A stretch of DNA of 64,000 bases from an uncultured Cocleimonas sp. Lineage in GTDB: Bacteria; Pseudomonadota; Gammaproteobacteria; Thiotrichales; Thiotrichaceae. Of the stretch, positions 9,152-16,603 are shown piece after piece. Position 1 is the first letter of the stretch. Every line of letters begins with the position of its first letter. The notes under the pieces were generated by a model, which saw nothing but the letters and a program-made list of their open reading frames with translations, did no database searches and was not told where the DNA came from. The position numbers and the translations under genes are program-made. The DNA is taken from contig NZ_CANLZW010000021.1 in NCBI RefSeq assembly GCF_947495625.1, forward strand, positions 1 to 64,000, given 5' to 3'.

Positions 9152-9532
9152 ATGAAAAACTCACTTAAAGCAGCTTTGCTCTCAGCGTTGGTTTTACCTG
9201 GCGCAGGTCATTTTATGCTTAAGCGGTATTTGTCTGGTGCTATTTATGCTGTGATTTCAGTGACCGCATTGGCTGTTATCGTAGCGAAAATCATCAAACT
9301 GTCTAGTGCAATAATTACTAAAATAAATAGCGGTGCTTTAGATCAGATGAGTAACGGATTGATCGGCATACTCTCTGACAGTATGGTCGAAACTAATACT
9401 GGTGTTATGAATACGGCATTTTTGATTTATTTGGCGGTGTGGATTCTGAGTATTCTTGATGCGTATCGTGTTGGTGATATTGCCGATAAAAAGCAGGACA
9501 AACAAAATTCGGCTAGTTTTAATTTTTCATAA
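9152..9532 (+). CDS. small membrane protein of unknown function
   Basis: This 126-residue protein has two or three predicted membrane segments: about residues 5-20 (ALLSALVLPGAGHF), 27-48 (LSGAIYAVISVTALAVIVAK) and 88-106 (TAFLIYLAVWILSILDAY). A soluble, perhaps periplasmic, stretch of about 40 residues lies between them. The LPGAGHF-x2-KRY-x-SGA start resembles small TM2-like membrane proteins that open with a P-G-x-G-x2-Y motif, but I do not recognise the family. The tail is charged and polar. Confidence 0.7.
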   Translation: MKNSLKAALLSALVLPGAGHFMLKRYLSGAIYAVISVTALAVIVAKIIKLSSAIITKINSGALDQMSNGLIGILSDSMVETNTGVMNTAFLIYLAVWILSILDAYRVGDIADKKQDKQNSASFNFS

Positions 9533-9586
9533 AGAGATTTTCAATCTACTTATTATTACCAATCTTTATTCTGCCTAAATTAACAA

Positions 9587-9619
9587 TAAAAAAAAACCCC
9601 GTACTCTTCGAGTAAAGGG
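9587..9619 (-). terminator. intrinsic terminator of the small secreted peptide gene
   Basis: On the minus strand CCC-tt-TACTC-gaa-GAGTA-cg-GGG forms a hairpin followed directly by nine T residues, about 50 bases after the stop of the 72-residue peptide gene. On the plus strand there is no T-tract right after the stem, so it acts mainly leftward. Confidence 0.8.
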
Positions 9620-9667
9620 CTTCTAAGGAGAGAGTTTTTTTACTTTTTACTGAGCTTTCGCTAGATC

Positions 9668-9886
9668 TTATTGACCTTCACCCTGTGGGAAAAGTTCTGC
9701 ATCTAGTTCTGCACTGATAGTTGATTTATCTGCTGCAGAGTAATTCACTTTTTCCATCATTACTGATTGGCTTTTAGCAGATAATTCTGCGTAAACGCTG
9801 CCTTCTATATTTTGTCCAGCGATTGCAGATTGGCCTGCAAATACTGCTGTAAGAAGTGTGCTTGCGATGATTGCTTTAGTGTTCAT
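9668..9886 (-). CDS. small secreted peptide, paralogue A (72 aa)
   Basis: It begins MNTKAIIASTLLTAVFAGQSAIAGQ, a clear Sec signal peptide with likely cleavage after AIA. The mature part is about 48 residues, polar and acidic, and ends FPQGEGQ. AGAGGAAC provides a good ribosome site. The neighbour at 10003-10176 shares nearly the whole leader and the VM-x2-KV-x-Y motif, so the two are tandem duplicates. No cysteines are present. The function is unknown. Confidence 0.8.
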   Translation of the reverse strand: MNTKAIIASTLLTAVFAGQSAIAGQNIEGSVYAELSAKSQSVMMEKVNYSAADKSTISAELDAELFPQGEGQ

Positions 9887-10002
9887 GTCTTTGTTCCTCT
9901 AATTTTGTTTTAAAAATCGTTTTAGGTTATTTTCAAACGTTTTATTTAATGTTTTATCTGTTAAATATTTATTTATTTTCTGCCGCTTACTACAGTTTCT
10001 TC

Positions 10003-10176
10003 CTAATCAAATGTTGATGCGTCGTAGCGAACTTTGTCAGTCATTACTGATTCAGTTACTACAGTATTTGTTGCGAAAACACCTTGGTCATTATCTTGAC
10101 CAGCGATTGCAGATTGGCCTGCAAAAAGTGCTGTTAAAAGTGTGCTTGCCAAGATTGCTTTTGTTTTAGTGTTCAT
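10003..10176 (-). CDS. small secreted peptide, paralogue B (57 aa)
   Basis: This short gene starts at 10176 and stops at 10003. It encodes MNTKTKAILASTLLTALFAG and continues QSAIAGQD..., almost the same leader as the gene at 9668-9886. Mature residues include SVMTDKVRYDAS, paralogous to SVMMEKVNYSAA of the neighbour. The neighbour has about 15 more C-terminal residues. An AGGAA ribosome site lies 7 bases before the ATG. It is 116 bases upstream of paralogue A on the same strand, and no terminator is obvious between them. The function is unknown. Confidence 0.8.
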   Translation of the reverse strand: MNTKTKAILASTLLTALFAGQSAIAGQDNDQGVFATNTVVTESVMTDKVRYDASTFD

Positions 10177-10446
10177 AATAATTTCCTTTAAAATTTAGTT
10201 AATGTTTCCTGTTATTTTGCTTAAGACTTAATCGTCTGTGTCTTGGTTATAGAAACGCAGCATTATTTTTTTTGGATTCATTTATTTTTAAAATAATTAT
10301 TTTATGAATGCTAAAAATATCTTAAAGAAATAGTTTTTCAAATTACAAAGATGCTATTTATAGAATAGTTAAGTTATTGTTTGTAATAAGAAATATTGAT
10401 ATATTTTTGTGAGTATGTATACGTATTAGAAGAGTAGAATTTTAAG

Positions 10447-10477
10447 ATTAAATTAATTGAATAAAAATTAATTTAAT
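10447..10477. repeat. AT-only 12-base inverted repeat
   Basis: ATTAAATTAATT and AATTAATTTAAT are perfect complements around a 7-base loop (GAATAAA). It contains no G-C pair, so it would be weak as RNA. It may be a protein site or just low-complexity DNA. Confidence 0.5.
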
Positions 10478-10521
10478 TCATTTTAGCTCGTTTCAATCTA
10501 TATTTTTGAAGGATTAACAAG

Positions 10522-10551
10522 CAAAAAACATGCTTAAAGTAGGGGGGTGAC
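10522..10551 (+). repeat. dispersed G-run element, full copy 4
   Basis: A-tract (CAAAAAACA), TGCTTA, then AAGTAGGGGGGTGAC. It ends 12 bases before the stop codon of the minus-strand TauE gene, so it lies at that gene's transcript end. Confidence 0.85.
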
Positions 10552-10563
10552 ATAATATTGAAT

Positions 10564-11310
10564 TTAAAAAGCCACTTGAATCAAAATGATGATCGCTAAT
10601 ACAAGTAATAGTCTTTTGAGTATTTTTTTGTATAGATCGGCCTCGATTCTTTTTTTGATTTTAATGCCAATAAAAAGGGCAAATGATGTGACCAAAATCA
10701 TGATCAAAGAGTTTGTCAATTCGCTCTGATTAAACAGGCCGTATGATGAGAACAGGATGATCTGGATCAGCTTGCCAAACATAAAGCACAAATTATTTGC
10801 CTGAATAATCTGTTTTTTAGTATGGCGTGATTCTAAGGAATAGATGATTAGAACCGGCGCCATAACATTGGTCAAGCCACCGAGAAAGCCAGCAGATGTG
10901 CCGAAGATTAGTTTTGATAGTTGGGGTCGTTGCCTTATCCAGGATAAATTGAACTGGACTTTGTCGATGTATAAATAGATTAGGATAGCTATCCCTAATA
11001 GCGCTTTGAAAATGTCTGAATTCAGTGATATCAGTAATATCGTACCTAGCGAACTCCCAAGTAAGGCATATAAAGCCAGTGGTACATGTTGTTTTACCGC
11101 GGCCAAAGCGTTCCCTTCGCTGATAATGCTAACCAGATTAACTAGTACCGTTGGAATTAACGTTAGAATAATTGCAATCTGAAGGTCTGTAATTAACGCC
11201 AGCAGTGGTGTCGCGATCATGGGAAAGCCGGTGCCAATGCTGCCGTGGAATATGCCTGCAACGAAGAAAATAATCGCGGCAATGATTAGAAAATCTGGGC
11301 TCATTAGCAT
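10564..11310 (-). CDS. TauE/SafE-family sulfite exporter-like permease
   Basis: This 248-residue protein has about eight hydrophobic segments in two repeated halves. It carries the family's GIFHGSIGTGFPMIATPLL motif in the first half and the related SAGFLGGLTNVMAPVLI motif in the second. Members export or import small sulfur or organic anions; the substrate here is unknown. ATG codons at residues 1 and 3 are both possible starts. The gene is flanked by two copies of the dispersed element in opposite orientation (10522 and 11359). Confidence 0.82.
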   Translation of the reverse strand: MLMSPDFLIIAAIIFFVAGIFHGSIGTGFPMIATPLLALITDLQIAIILTLIPTVLVNLVSIISEGNALAAVKQHVPLALYALLGSSLGTILLISLNSDIFKALLGIAILIYLYIDKVQFNLSWIRQRPQLSKLIFGTSAGFLGGLTNVMAPVLIIYSLESRHTKKQIIQANNLCFMFGKLIQIILFSSYGLFNQSELTNSLIMILVTSFALFIGIKIKKRIEADLYKKILKRLLLVLAIIILIQVAF

Positions 11311-11677
11311 TAGGTTTCTAAACCCCTATCTAAATAAATATATCTGGTTTTATCTAAAGTCACCCCCCTACTTATAGCCCTTTTTTATTGCGAATGTATT
11401 CTCATTCGTTATTTAGCTCATTTTATTTTATTTATTTGTAATTATATTAACCGTTTATCTGGATTAAGCAATTTTTATGAACGAGGAGTAAAGTTAAGTA
11501 GACTGAATAGTGTTAGCTTGGCTTGCTAATTTAAAATCTAGAAATAAACTATTATCAATTAATATTTGTGCGCAATATAACACATTGATTATATTATATT
11601 TATTGTCTAATTTATGATAGGCTAAGCAAAAATTATAATAAAAAATAAAATACATAATGTATGGGGAACATTCAATT
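11311..11677. other. 367-base AT-rich divergent intergenic region
   Basis: It separates the TauE gene from the secreted-protein gene that starts at 11678. It holds one reverse-oriented dispersed element (11359-11386). The rest is very AT-rich with no gene I can support; a short minus-strand reading frame here lacks protein character. Confidence 0.55.
11359..11386 (-). repeat. dispersed G-run element, full copy 5, reverse orientation
   Basis: Read on the minus strand it is AAAAAAGGGCTAT then AAGTAGGGGGGTGAC. It is one of only two copies in this orientation and lies upstream of the TauE gene. Confidence 0.85.
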
Positions 11678-12511
11678 ATGAAATTTACAAAAGTTTTACC
11701 TTGTTTATTACTTTCGTGGTCGTTATTCACGCCACAAACTTATGCGGTTGAAGGGCAAGACATCGCAAAAGTACAGAACCTAATAGAGGCTTTCAAAAGT
11801 AGAAACACGGCAAGTATTGCTAAACTTGTTTCATATCCATTAATGGCAAAAACAAATAGGCCAGCGATTAATAACGAGTACGAATTTGTCTCTCGCTTCG
11901 ATGAGGTATTTGATCAAAACCTGTTTGAATCTATTGCCTCATCTGATGCACGTAAGGATTGGAATGCAGTTGGCTGGCGCGGCATTATGTTATTCGATGG
12001 CGATGTTTGGCTGGATCACGATGGAAATATTCTTTCACTGAAACAAACGTCTACTTATGTAAGCAATAATAAAAGCTCAAATAAGACATATACTTATCAA
12101 CCAGTAAAATCACATGTTAAGCCACAAATGAAGCAGCAAGTGAAACCTCAAATATTGGCAAGAGGACGAAGTGCGCTACATAGAAGTGTGAGTAACTACG
12201 CACAATCGGTTTTAGAGTGGAAAACTAATCGTTACCATGTTCGTGTAGATGATATTGGAAATGGGCGCTTACGCTATGCTTCCTGGCCTGTAAATGTGAG
12301 TACAGCAGTTAAGCCAGATATCGTTTTATCAAACGGTCGTTTGGAAGTGGATAGAACAGGCAGAAATCATCGTTATGTATTCAATAACGGTAATTTCAGT
12401 TACCACCTGAATGTCAATGCGAAAGGAGATCAATCACCTGGTTTACTAGAAGTATTTAAAGGTAATCAGAGATTTCTGACAGATAATGTAAAAGAGATAA
12501 TTAGACGTTAG
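11678..12511 (+). CDS. secreted protein of unknown function
   Basis: The preferred start is the ATG at 11678, which begins a signal peptide (MKFTKVLPCLLLSWSLF, cleavage near TYA-VEG). An in-frame ATG at 11657 would put seven polar residues before it. The product is 277 residues. The N-terminal mature part (DIAKVQNLIEAFKSRNTASIAKLV) looks like a SnoaL/NTF2-type helix that often binds small ligands. It is joined by a basic linker to a C-terminal beta-rich region (RYHVRVDDIGNGRLRYASW). I do not recognise the family. It is probably periplasmic. Confidence 0.7.
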   Translation: MKFTKVLPCLLLSWSLFTPQTYAVEGQDIAKVQNLIEAFKSRNTASIAKLVSYPLMAKTNRPAINNEYEFVSRFDEVFDQNLFESIASSDARKDWNAVGWRGIMLFDGDVWLDHDGNILSLKQTSTYVSNNKSSNKTYTYQPVKSHVKPQMKQQVKPQILARGRSALHRSVSNYAQSVLEWKTNRYHVRVDDIGNGRLRYASWPVNVSTAVKPDIVLSNGRLEVDRTGRNHRYVFNNGNFSYHLNVNAKGDQSPGLLEVFKGNQRFLTDNVKEIIRR

Positions 12512-12572
12512 TAAGTGTTTTTTTATTAGTAAATATGTGGTCTTAAGCGTTTAAAGACTAATCAATTTATAG

Positions 12573-12600
12573 AGTAGGGAGGTTAGGTCACCCCCCTACT
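12573..12600 (+). terminator. hairpin made from two opposed G-run half elements
   Basis: AGTAGGGAGGT (12573-12583) and ACCCCCCTACT (12590-12600) pair over 11 positions with one A.C mismatch around a 6-base loop. It follows the secreted-protein gene by about 60 bases and could end its transcript, although no T-tract follows. The right arm is part of a reverse-oriented dispersed element. Confidence 0.5.
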
Positions 12601-12605
12601 TATGA
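12587..12605 (-). repeat. dispersed G-run element, copy 6, reverse orientation
   Basis: Minus strand: CATAAGTAGGGGGGTGACC. The core is intact, but no clear A-tract precedes it. It is the second of only two reverse-oriented copies. Confidence 0.75.
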
Positions 12606-12728
12606 ATGATATTAGGTTTTTGTAGTTTAAAAACCTAAATAGAATTTATGCAGAGCTAAGCCTTTTTTTGTTAAAGACTTATTTTGATTCACCATATTAC
12701 CTATAATTTTCTATATTGCCTATTTCCT

Positions 12729-13499
12729 CTATCCCACATAGGTATTTTCAAGCCGACCAATTCCATCAATATTAATTTCAATAGTCTGTCCAATTTGCAT
12801 ATCAATCGCACCGGAAGACGTTCCGCAGGCAATGACATCACCAGGAAGTAGTTTTATATCCTGAGAAATAATGCTGACGATCTCTTGTGGGCTAAAAATC
12901 ATATCTGACACTGGATAATTCTGTTCTAACTTACCATCCAGTATCGCTTGAATGTTTAGCTTTGATGGATCAATATCGGTTTCTATAAAAGGGCCTAAAG
13001 GTCCAAACGTTGGGAAACTTTTTGAGCGACACCAATGTGTGAATCCTTCTTCTTCAAATAGAGTTTCTGGTGCGGTGACATCGTTGACACAGGTATATCC
13101 GAAAATATAATCATCAACGTCTTCTGTTGAAACTTGAAAACATTCTTTGCCAATCACTACACCTAGTTCAGCCTCAAATTTAACACGCTGATCATAACCT
13201 TTAGGAAGTGATATCTCGCTTTTATGACCCGTAATGCAGCTAGCAAGTTTGACGAAAATAAGCGGTGATTTCGGCATGAAAAGTTTGTCGAGAACACGCC
13301 GCTCGTGGAAGTTATTCCACAACCCTAAAAACTGTTTAGGATCACTGGGAGCTAGAAAATTTGCTTCTGCGATTGCAACGGTTAAACCGTTTTCTTGATG
13401 GTCAGAAAACAAATCGCCATCGTGCAAATGTAGCGTATCTCCTTTGACTTCAGCTATTGTCGGTTTACCTTGATAATCTATTCGAGCCCATTTTGACAT
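12729..13499 (-). CDS. fumarylacetoacetate hydrolase family protein
   Basis: This 256-residue protein has the FAH fold used by 2-keto-diacid and acylpyruvate hydrolases. Metal ligands are visible as Glu-x-Glu in VKFEAELGVVIGKEC and Asp in GYTCVNDVTA. The late LLPGDVIACGTSSGA segment corresponds to the conserved GD-(V/I)-I-x-TGTPxG loop. In most homologues that loop has TGTP where this has CGTSSG, so substrate preference may differ. It probably cleaves a C-C bond in a dicarbonyl compound, but the substrate cannot be fixed. It is followed 82 bases upstream by nnrS on the same strand. Confidence 0.85.
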   Translation of the reverse strand: MSKWARIDYQGKPTIAEVKGDTLHLHDGDLFSDHQENGLTVAIAEANFLAPSDPKQFLGLWNNFHERRVLDKLFMPKSPLIFVKLASCITGHKSEISLPKGYDQRVKFEAELGVVIGKECFQVSTEDVDDYIFGYTCVNDVTAPETLFEEEGFTHWCRSKSFPTFGPLGPFIETDIDPSKLNIQAILDGKLEQNYPVSDMIFSPQEIVSIISQDIKLLPGDVIACGTSSGAIDMQIGQTIEINIDGIGRLENTYVG

Positions 13500-13581
13500 T
13501 GATTTATTACCTTATTCATTTTAGATAACTCATCGTATAAGTTAGCAACGAATCAGACAAGTATTGATAGGATCTTTGTTA

Positions 13582-14766
13582 TTAATCTGGCTCTTTGGCT
13601 TTCATCAAGAGAGGTAAATAAGTAATGAAAAAGGTGAGAAAAGCTAATATCCATAAGCCCTGAGATATTTCAATCCACAATACATAATGGCTGGAATCAA
13701 TTAATGGCAAGAATACACGGACTATTGCGCCAAGAATCAGAATGCCAAAGGCAATACCTACCGCTTTAGGCGGGTTACTTACATCTCTACCAGAGTGACC
13801 TAAGCCAACTCGAGACATCATTCCTAATGTGATTGCGCCGATACCCGCATAAGAAAGTGCATGAATGGCAACAAATTTAGAAATGCCTAAAAAATAACTT
13901 AAACCGAACAGAAGAAATCCAACACAGATAAACCAGATAGCGATATATAAACTCCATAGTAATGGCTTTTTCCAAATGCCTGGTGTGTGCCAATTTACTA
14001 AACGAATTGCGTTAACGATAAACAACAAAATTGCACTATAGGCTGAAAACATAGGGCTGATATTGCCAAGTTCTAATACGACAAAAATCAAAAATAACGC
14101 GAGGCTAGAAAGGTCGAGATACCTGGAGTTTTTGAGTGTCACGGTTTCATCTACACCACGTTCTATAAAGAATGGGACAACGCGACGAGCCATCATGAGT
14201 ATCAAGCCTATTACCATATATAGTCCACCATAGATGCCCCAATTGACACCTTGATCAAGTATTCCCATTGCGCCTAAATAGAATAGAGCGTTAGTGACGA
14301 GTAATAATAGCAGTTTCACCACAATAGCTAATTGCGACCACTGTTTGGTTTTAACGATTGGCGTGACAATAGCTTGTGAAAGCCACAAGGTAAAAAGTAA
14401 ATCAAATAAAGCTGCCGCCATTATTTGCCCAGAGAACAGCGCGATACGAGCCGCTATCCATACACATGCAAGCGCAAATAGAGGTTTTCCATTTAATGTT
14501 TGGATGCCAGTCCAGTTCTTGGTTGCAGTTAACAAAAAACCAGCGATTACAGCAATGCTATAACCATAAATCATTTCATGGGCATGCCATTGCATACTTG
14601 AAATGGGTGATTGCGGCATTTGAAAACCCATCGAGTATACGAGTAACCAAATAAAAATTGATACCACCGCATATAACGCAGCGCCTAAGAAAAATGGTCT
14701 GAATCCCAGATCAAAAAAAGAAAATTTAGGCGGGTTACTGGGAGAGCTTAGGTTAAGAACTTGCAT
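13582..14766 (-). CDS. nnrS: NnrS family heme/copper membrane protein
   Basis: This 394-residue integral membrane protein has about twelve hydrophobic segments. The N-terminal signature FFDLGFRPFFLGAALYA and WHAHEMIYGYSIAVIAGFLLTA are diagnostic for NnrS. Histidines in HAHEM, IHALSY and GLGHSGR are candidate heme or metal ligands. NnrS is associated with tolerance to nitric oxide and nitrosative stress and is often under NO-responsive control. No denitrification genes lie nearby and no NO-regulator site was identified here. Confidence 0.9.
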   Translation of the reverse strand: MQVLNLSSPSNPPKFSFFDLGFRPFFLGAALYAVVSIFIWLLVYSMGFQMPQSPISSMQWHAHEMIYGYSIAVIAGFLLTATKNWTGIQTLNGKPLFALACVWIAARIALFSGQIMAAALFDLLFTLWLSQAIVTPIVKTKQWSQLAIVVKLLLLLVTNALFYLGAMGILDQGVNWGIYGGLYMVIGLILMMARRVVPFFIERGVDETVTLKNSRYLDLSSLALFLIFVVLELGNISPMFSAYSAILLFIVNAIRLVNWHTPGIWKKPLLWSLYIAIWFICVGFLLFGLSYFLGISKFVAIHALSYAGIGAITLGMMSRVGLGHSGRDVSNPPKAVGIAFGILILGAIVRVFLPLIDSSHYVLWIEISQGLWILAFLTFFITYLPLLMKAKEPD

Positions 14767-14851
14767 GGTCTAGTGAATCCATTGGTTTGTAACAATTTTG
14801 AGAAAGAATATCTCAATTAGGATTATTATGGCTTGATCACTATCAAGGAAC

Positions 14852-15511
14852 TTAGAGCAAGTTGTCGATTTCTTTTGGGTAGTCAATGAAGTGGTTTCGA
14901 GTGCCCTGTAGGTCTTCGATAATATCGTTGCGGCGCTTTTCTTCTTTGCTGGGTTGGTCAAGTTTATTCCAGTAAGCGAGTGTTTTTGCTTGTTTGGAAA
15001 AGATCTTAAGTTTATAAGTTTCTGACATGTGAAACATGGCACGAGCTATTTCACCCTGACTTGCGGGCGCCGGTTCAACCATTCTTCTTTTGTTGTCTAC
15101 TTTAAAATCGTAAGAGCCGAATAATCTGACTTCGCCTTTTATTGCTTTGTCTATTTTGTCTTGATTTGGCGAGTCTTTATGTTTGATCGAGCCAAAGCGA
15201 TGACTGGCCCTTAGCATATTCAAATCACGCCTGCTGGGGAATAGGTTGTGCATATCCGATTCGATGAAATTAAATTTGGTCGAGTTACTGCGGCAGTCTC
15301 TGCGGTCACGGCATTTTAACGATTTGACTACCCATGCCATTGGAAAAACATGTTCTATATTAATCCAGTCTGGTTTAGTTGGTCCGAAGTGTTGTTGGCT
15401 ATATAATGTTTTTCCGCCAGTCATGTATAGCTCTTTCCAGAAAAGTCTAATCGCTTGTTGGTAGCTACCCAAATGTGTTTGTGGTCTATTCATTGGCGCT
15501 AACTGTAGCAT
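14852..15511 (-). CDS. endonuclease I family nuclease
   Basis: This 219-residue protein matches EndA/Vvn-type nucleases of the beta-beta-alpha-metal fold. Motifs are NIEHVFPMAWV with the catalytic His, ESDMHNLFPSRRDLN with the metal-binding His-Asn, and GEIARAMFHMSETYKL. E. coli EndA is exported, but this start (MLQLAPMNRPQTHLG) shows no signal peptide. A second Met at residue 7 does not change that. Either the enzyme is cytoplasmic or the N-terminus is truncated. The gene starts about 23 bases from a dispersed element on the other side. Confidence 0.82.
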   Translation of the reverse strand: MLQLAPMNRPQTHLGSYQQAIRLFWKELYMTGGKTLYSQQHFGPTKPDWINIEHVFPMAWVVKSLKCRDRRDCRSNSTKFNFIESDMHNLFPSRRDLNMLRASHRFGSIKHKDSPNQDKIDKAIKGEVRLFGSYDFKVDNKRRMVEPAPASQGEIARAMFHMSETYKLKIFSKQAKTLAYWNKLDQPSKEEKRRNDIIEDLQGTRNHFIDYPKEIDNLL

Positions 15512-15533
15512 AGTAATTTCTCTGTCACATAAA

Positions 15534-15563
15534 CAAAAACTGCCTTAAATGTGGGGGGGTGAC
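15534..15563 (+). repeat. dispersed G-run element, full copy 7
   Basis: CAAAAAC, TGCCTTAAATGTG, then GGGGGGTGAC. The usual AAAGTAG reads AAATGTG and the G-run has seven bases. It lies in a divergent promoter region (15512-15642). Confidence 0.75.
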
Positions 15564-15642
15564 AATAGAAATATAAGATTATTAATTAATTCTCTACTAT
15601 TAATAGTAGGGTGATTTAGAAGTATTAGTTGGGCTTATAGAT

Positions 15643-16320
15643 ATGGATTCATTTTTAACACCTTTTTCTGGTGAATACCTTTACAGCATTGCAGCTGTTT
15701 TTAGCTTTGCAGCATATGTTTTTAGTAATATTTTCTGGTTAAGAGTTTTCTTAATTATTGCCGCCTTGTTATATATTGTTGCCGGTATCAGTTTGGGGTT
15801 AACCTCTATGGCTGGATGGAATGCGGCTTACTTGGTTATTAATTCATATCATGCAGCAATGATCTTGTTTAATCGAAGTACGGTGATGTTGCCAGATCAG
15901 ATAAAGGGTATATACAAAGAAGCATTTACAACATTGACAACGCGCGAATTTAAAAAAATTATCACGACTAATCCCTATCATGTTTATAAGGCAGGAGAAA
16001 GAATTATGTCTGAAGGTGAGGATACTAATGAATTATTCTTATTATTGAGTGGGACTGCTTCTGTTATTTCTTCATTTAATGAAATTGCATCTATCACCAG
16101 TGGTGATTTTATTGGCGAGATGAGTTTTATGAGTAAGCAAACAGCATCCGCTGATGTGTTTGCTAAAAATGATGTGGTGGTTGCGTACTGGACGCATGCT
16201 GATTTGTATAAGCTCGAGCAAAAAAATATTAAAATTTATAATAAATTCTTAACGATTGTCGGGCGTGATCTAGTGAAAAAATTAAAAAGAAAGAATCAAC
16301 AAATAGTCAAATCTGTATAG
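15643..16320 (+). CDS. membrane-anchored cyclic-nucleotide-binding protein, Popeye-like layout
   Basis: This 225-residue protein has about three membrane segments in the first 85 residues (LYSIAAVFSFAAYVFS, WLRVFLIIAALLYIVAGI, AAYLVINSYHAAMILF). One cyclic-nucleotide-binding beta-roll follows at about residues 115-200 (GERIMSEGEDTNELFLLLSGTASV, then SGDFIGEMSFMS). The GDFIGEMSF phosphate-binding cassette is well kept, but the Arg usually following it is not evident (SKQTASADV). The order of three helices and then the cNMP domain is that of animal Popeye-domain proteins and their bacterial relatives. There is no output domain. A sensing role at the membrane is inferred. Confidence 0.78.
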   Translation: MDSFLTPFSGEYLYSIAAVFSFAAYVFSNIFWLRVFLIIAALLYIVAGISLGLTSMAGWNAAYLVINSYHAAMILFNRSTVMLPDQIKGIYKEAFTTLTTREFKKIITTNPYHVYKAGERIMSEGEDTNELFLLLSGTASVISSFNEIASITSGDFIGEMSFMSKQTASADVFAKNDVVVAYWTHADLYKLEQKNIKIYNKFLTIVGRDLVKKLKRKNQQIVKSV

Positions 16321-16603
16321 TTATGAGTATTGCAAAGACTCTATAGTTTGTGTAAGTATTAATAGTAATCGAGTATTACTATTAAAGTAGTATGATAGTA
16401 AACTAAAATGGCAAAGTAATAATCTGTATTAAATGTCTGATAGGATTTATACATTTGTAGGTATAAAAAGCTATTAAAAAGCTGGTATACTGTCCTGCCC
16501 TTTTTACCCCAAACCCCTAATTTCAAGGGCTTATTTGGGTGAGTCTTTAATTGAAAATAACATAATTAATAGACTTTTCTAGATGGATTTGTCGAGGAAT
16601 TTT
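16321..16603 (+). promoter_or_regulatory. gltBD leader region with nested hairpin
   Basis: This 283-base stretch before gltB has no gene. A nested inverted repeat occurs near 16508-16538: CCCAAA with TTTGGG outside, and CCCT with AGGG inside. It could be an RNA leader structure or an operator for nitrogen control. No NtrC, Lrp or sigma-54 site could be identified with confidence. Confidence 0.35.

Larger units (their letters stand above)
10177..10563. other. 387-base AT-rich intergenic region
   Basis: No convincing gene is seen. It carries the upstream region of the peptide genes, a perfect AT-only inverted repeat at 10447-10477 and one dispersed G-run element at 10522-10551. The repeats are listed separately. 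Confidence 0.6.

Noticed and set aside
11494-11730. 78-codon minus-strand frame before the secreted-protein gene
   Set aside because: It overlaps the start of a better-supported plus-strand gene, is very AT-driven in composition and has no recognisable motif.
14770-15042. 90-codon minus-strand frame overlapping the endonuclease gene
   Set aside because: It lies largely inside the endonuclease I coding sequence in another frame and has no protein-like features.
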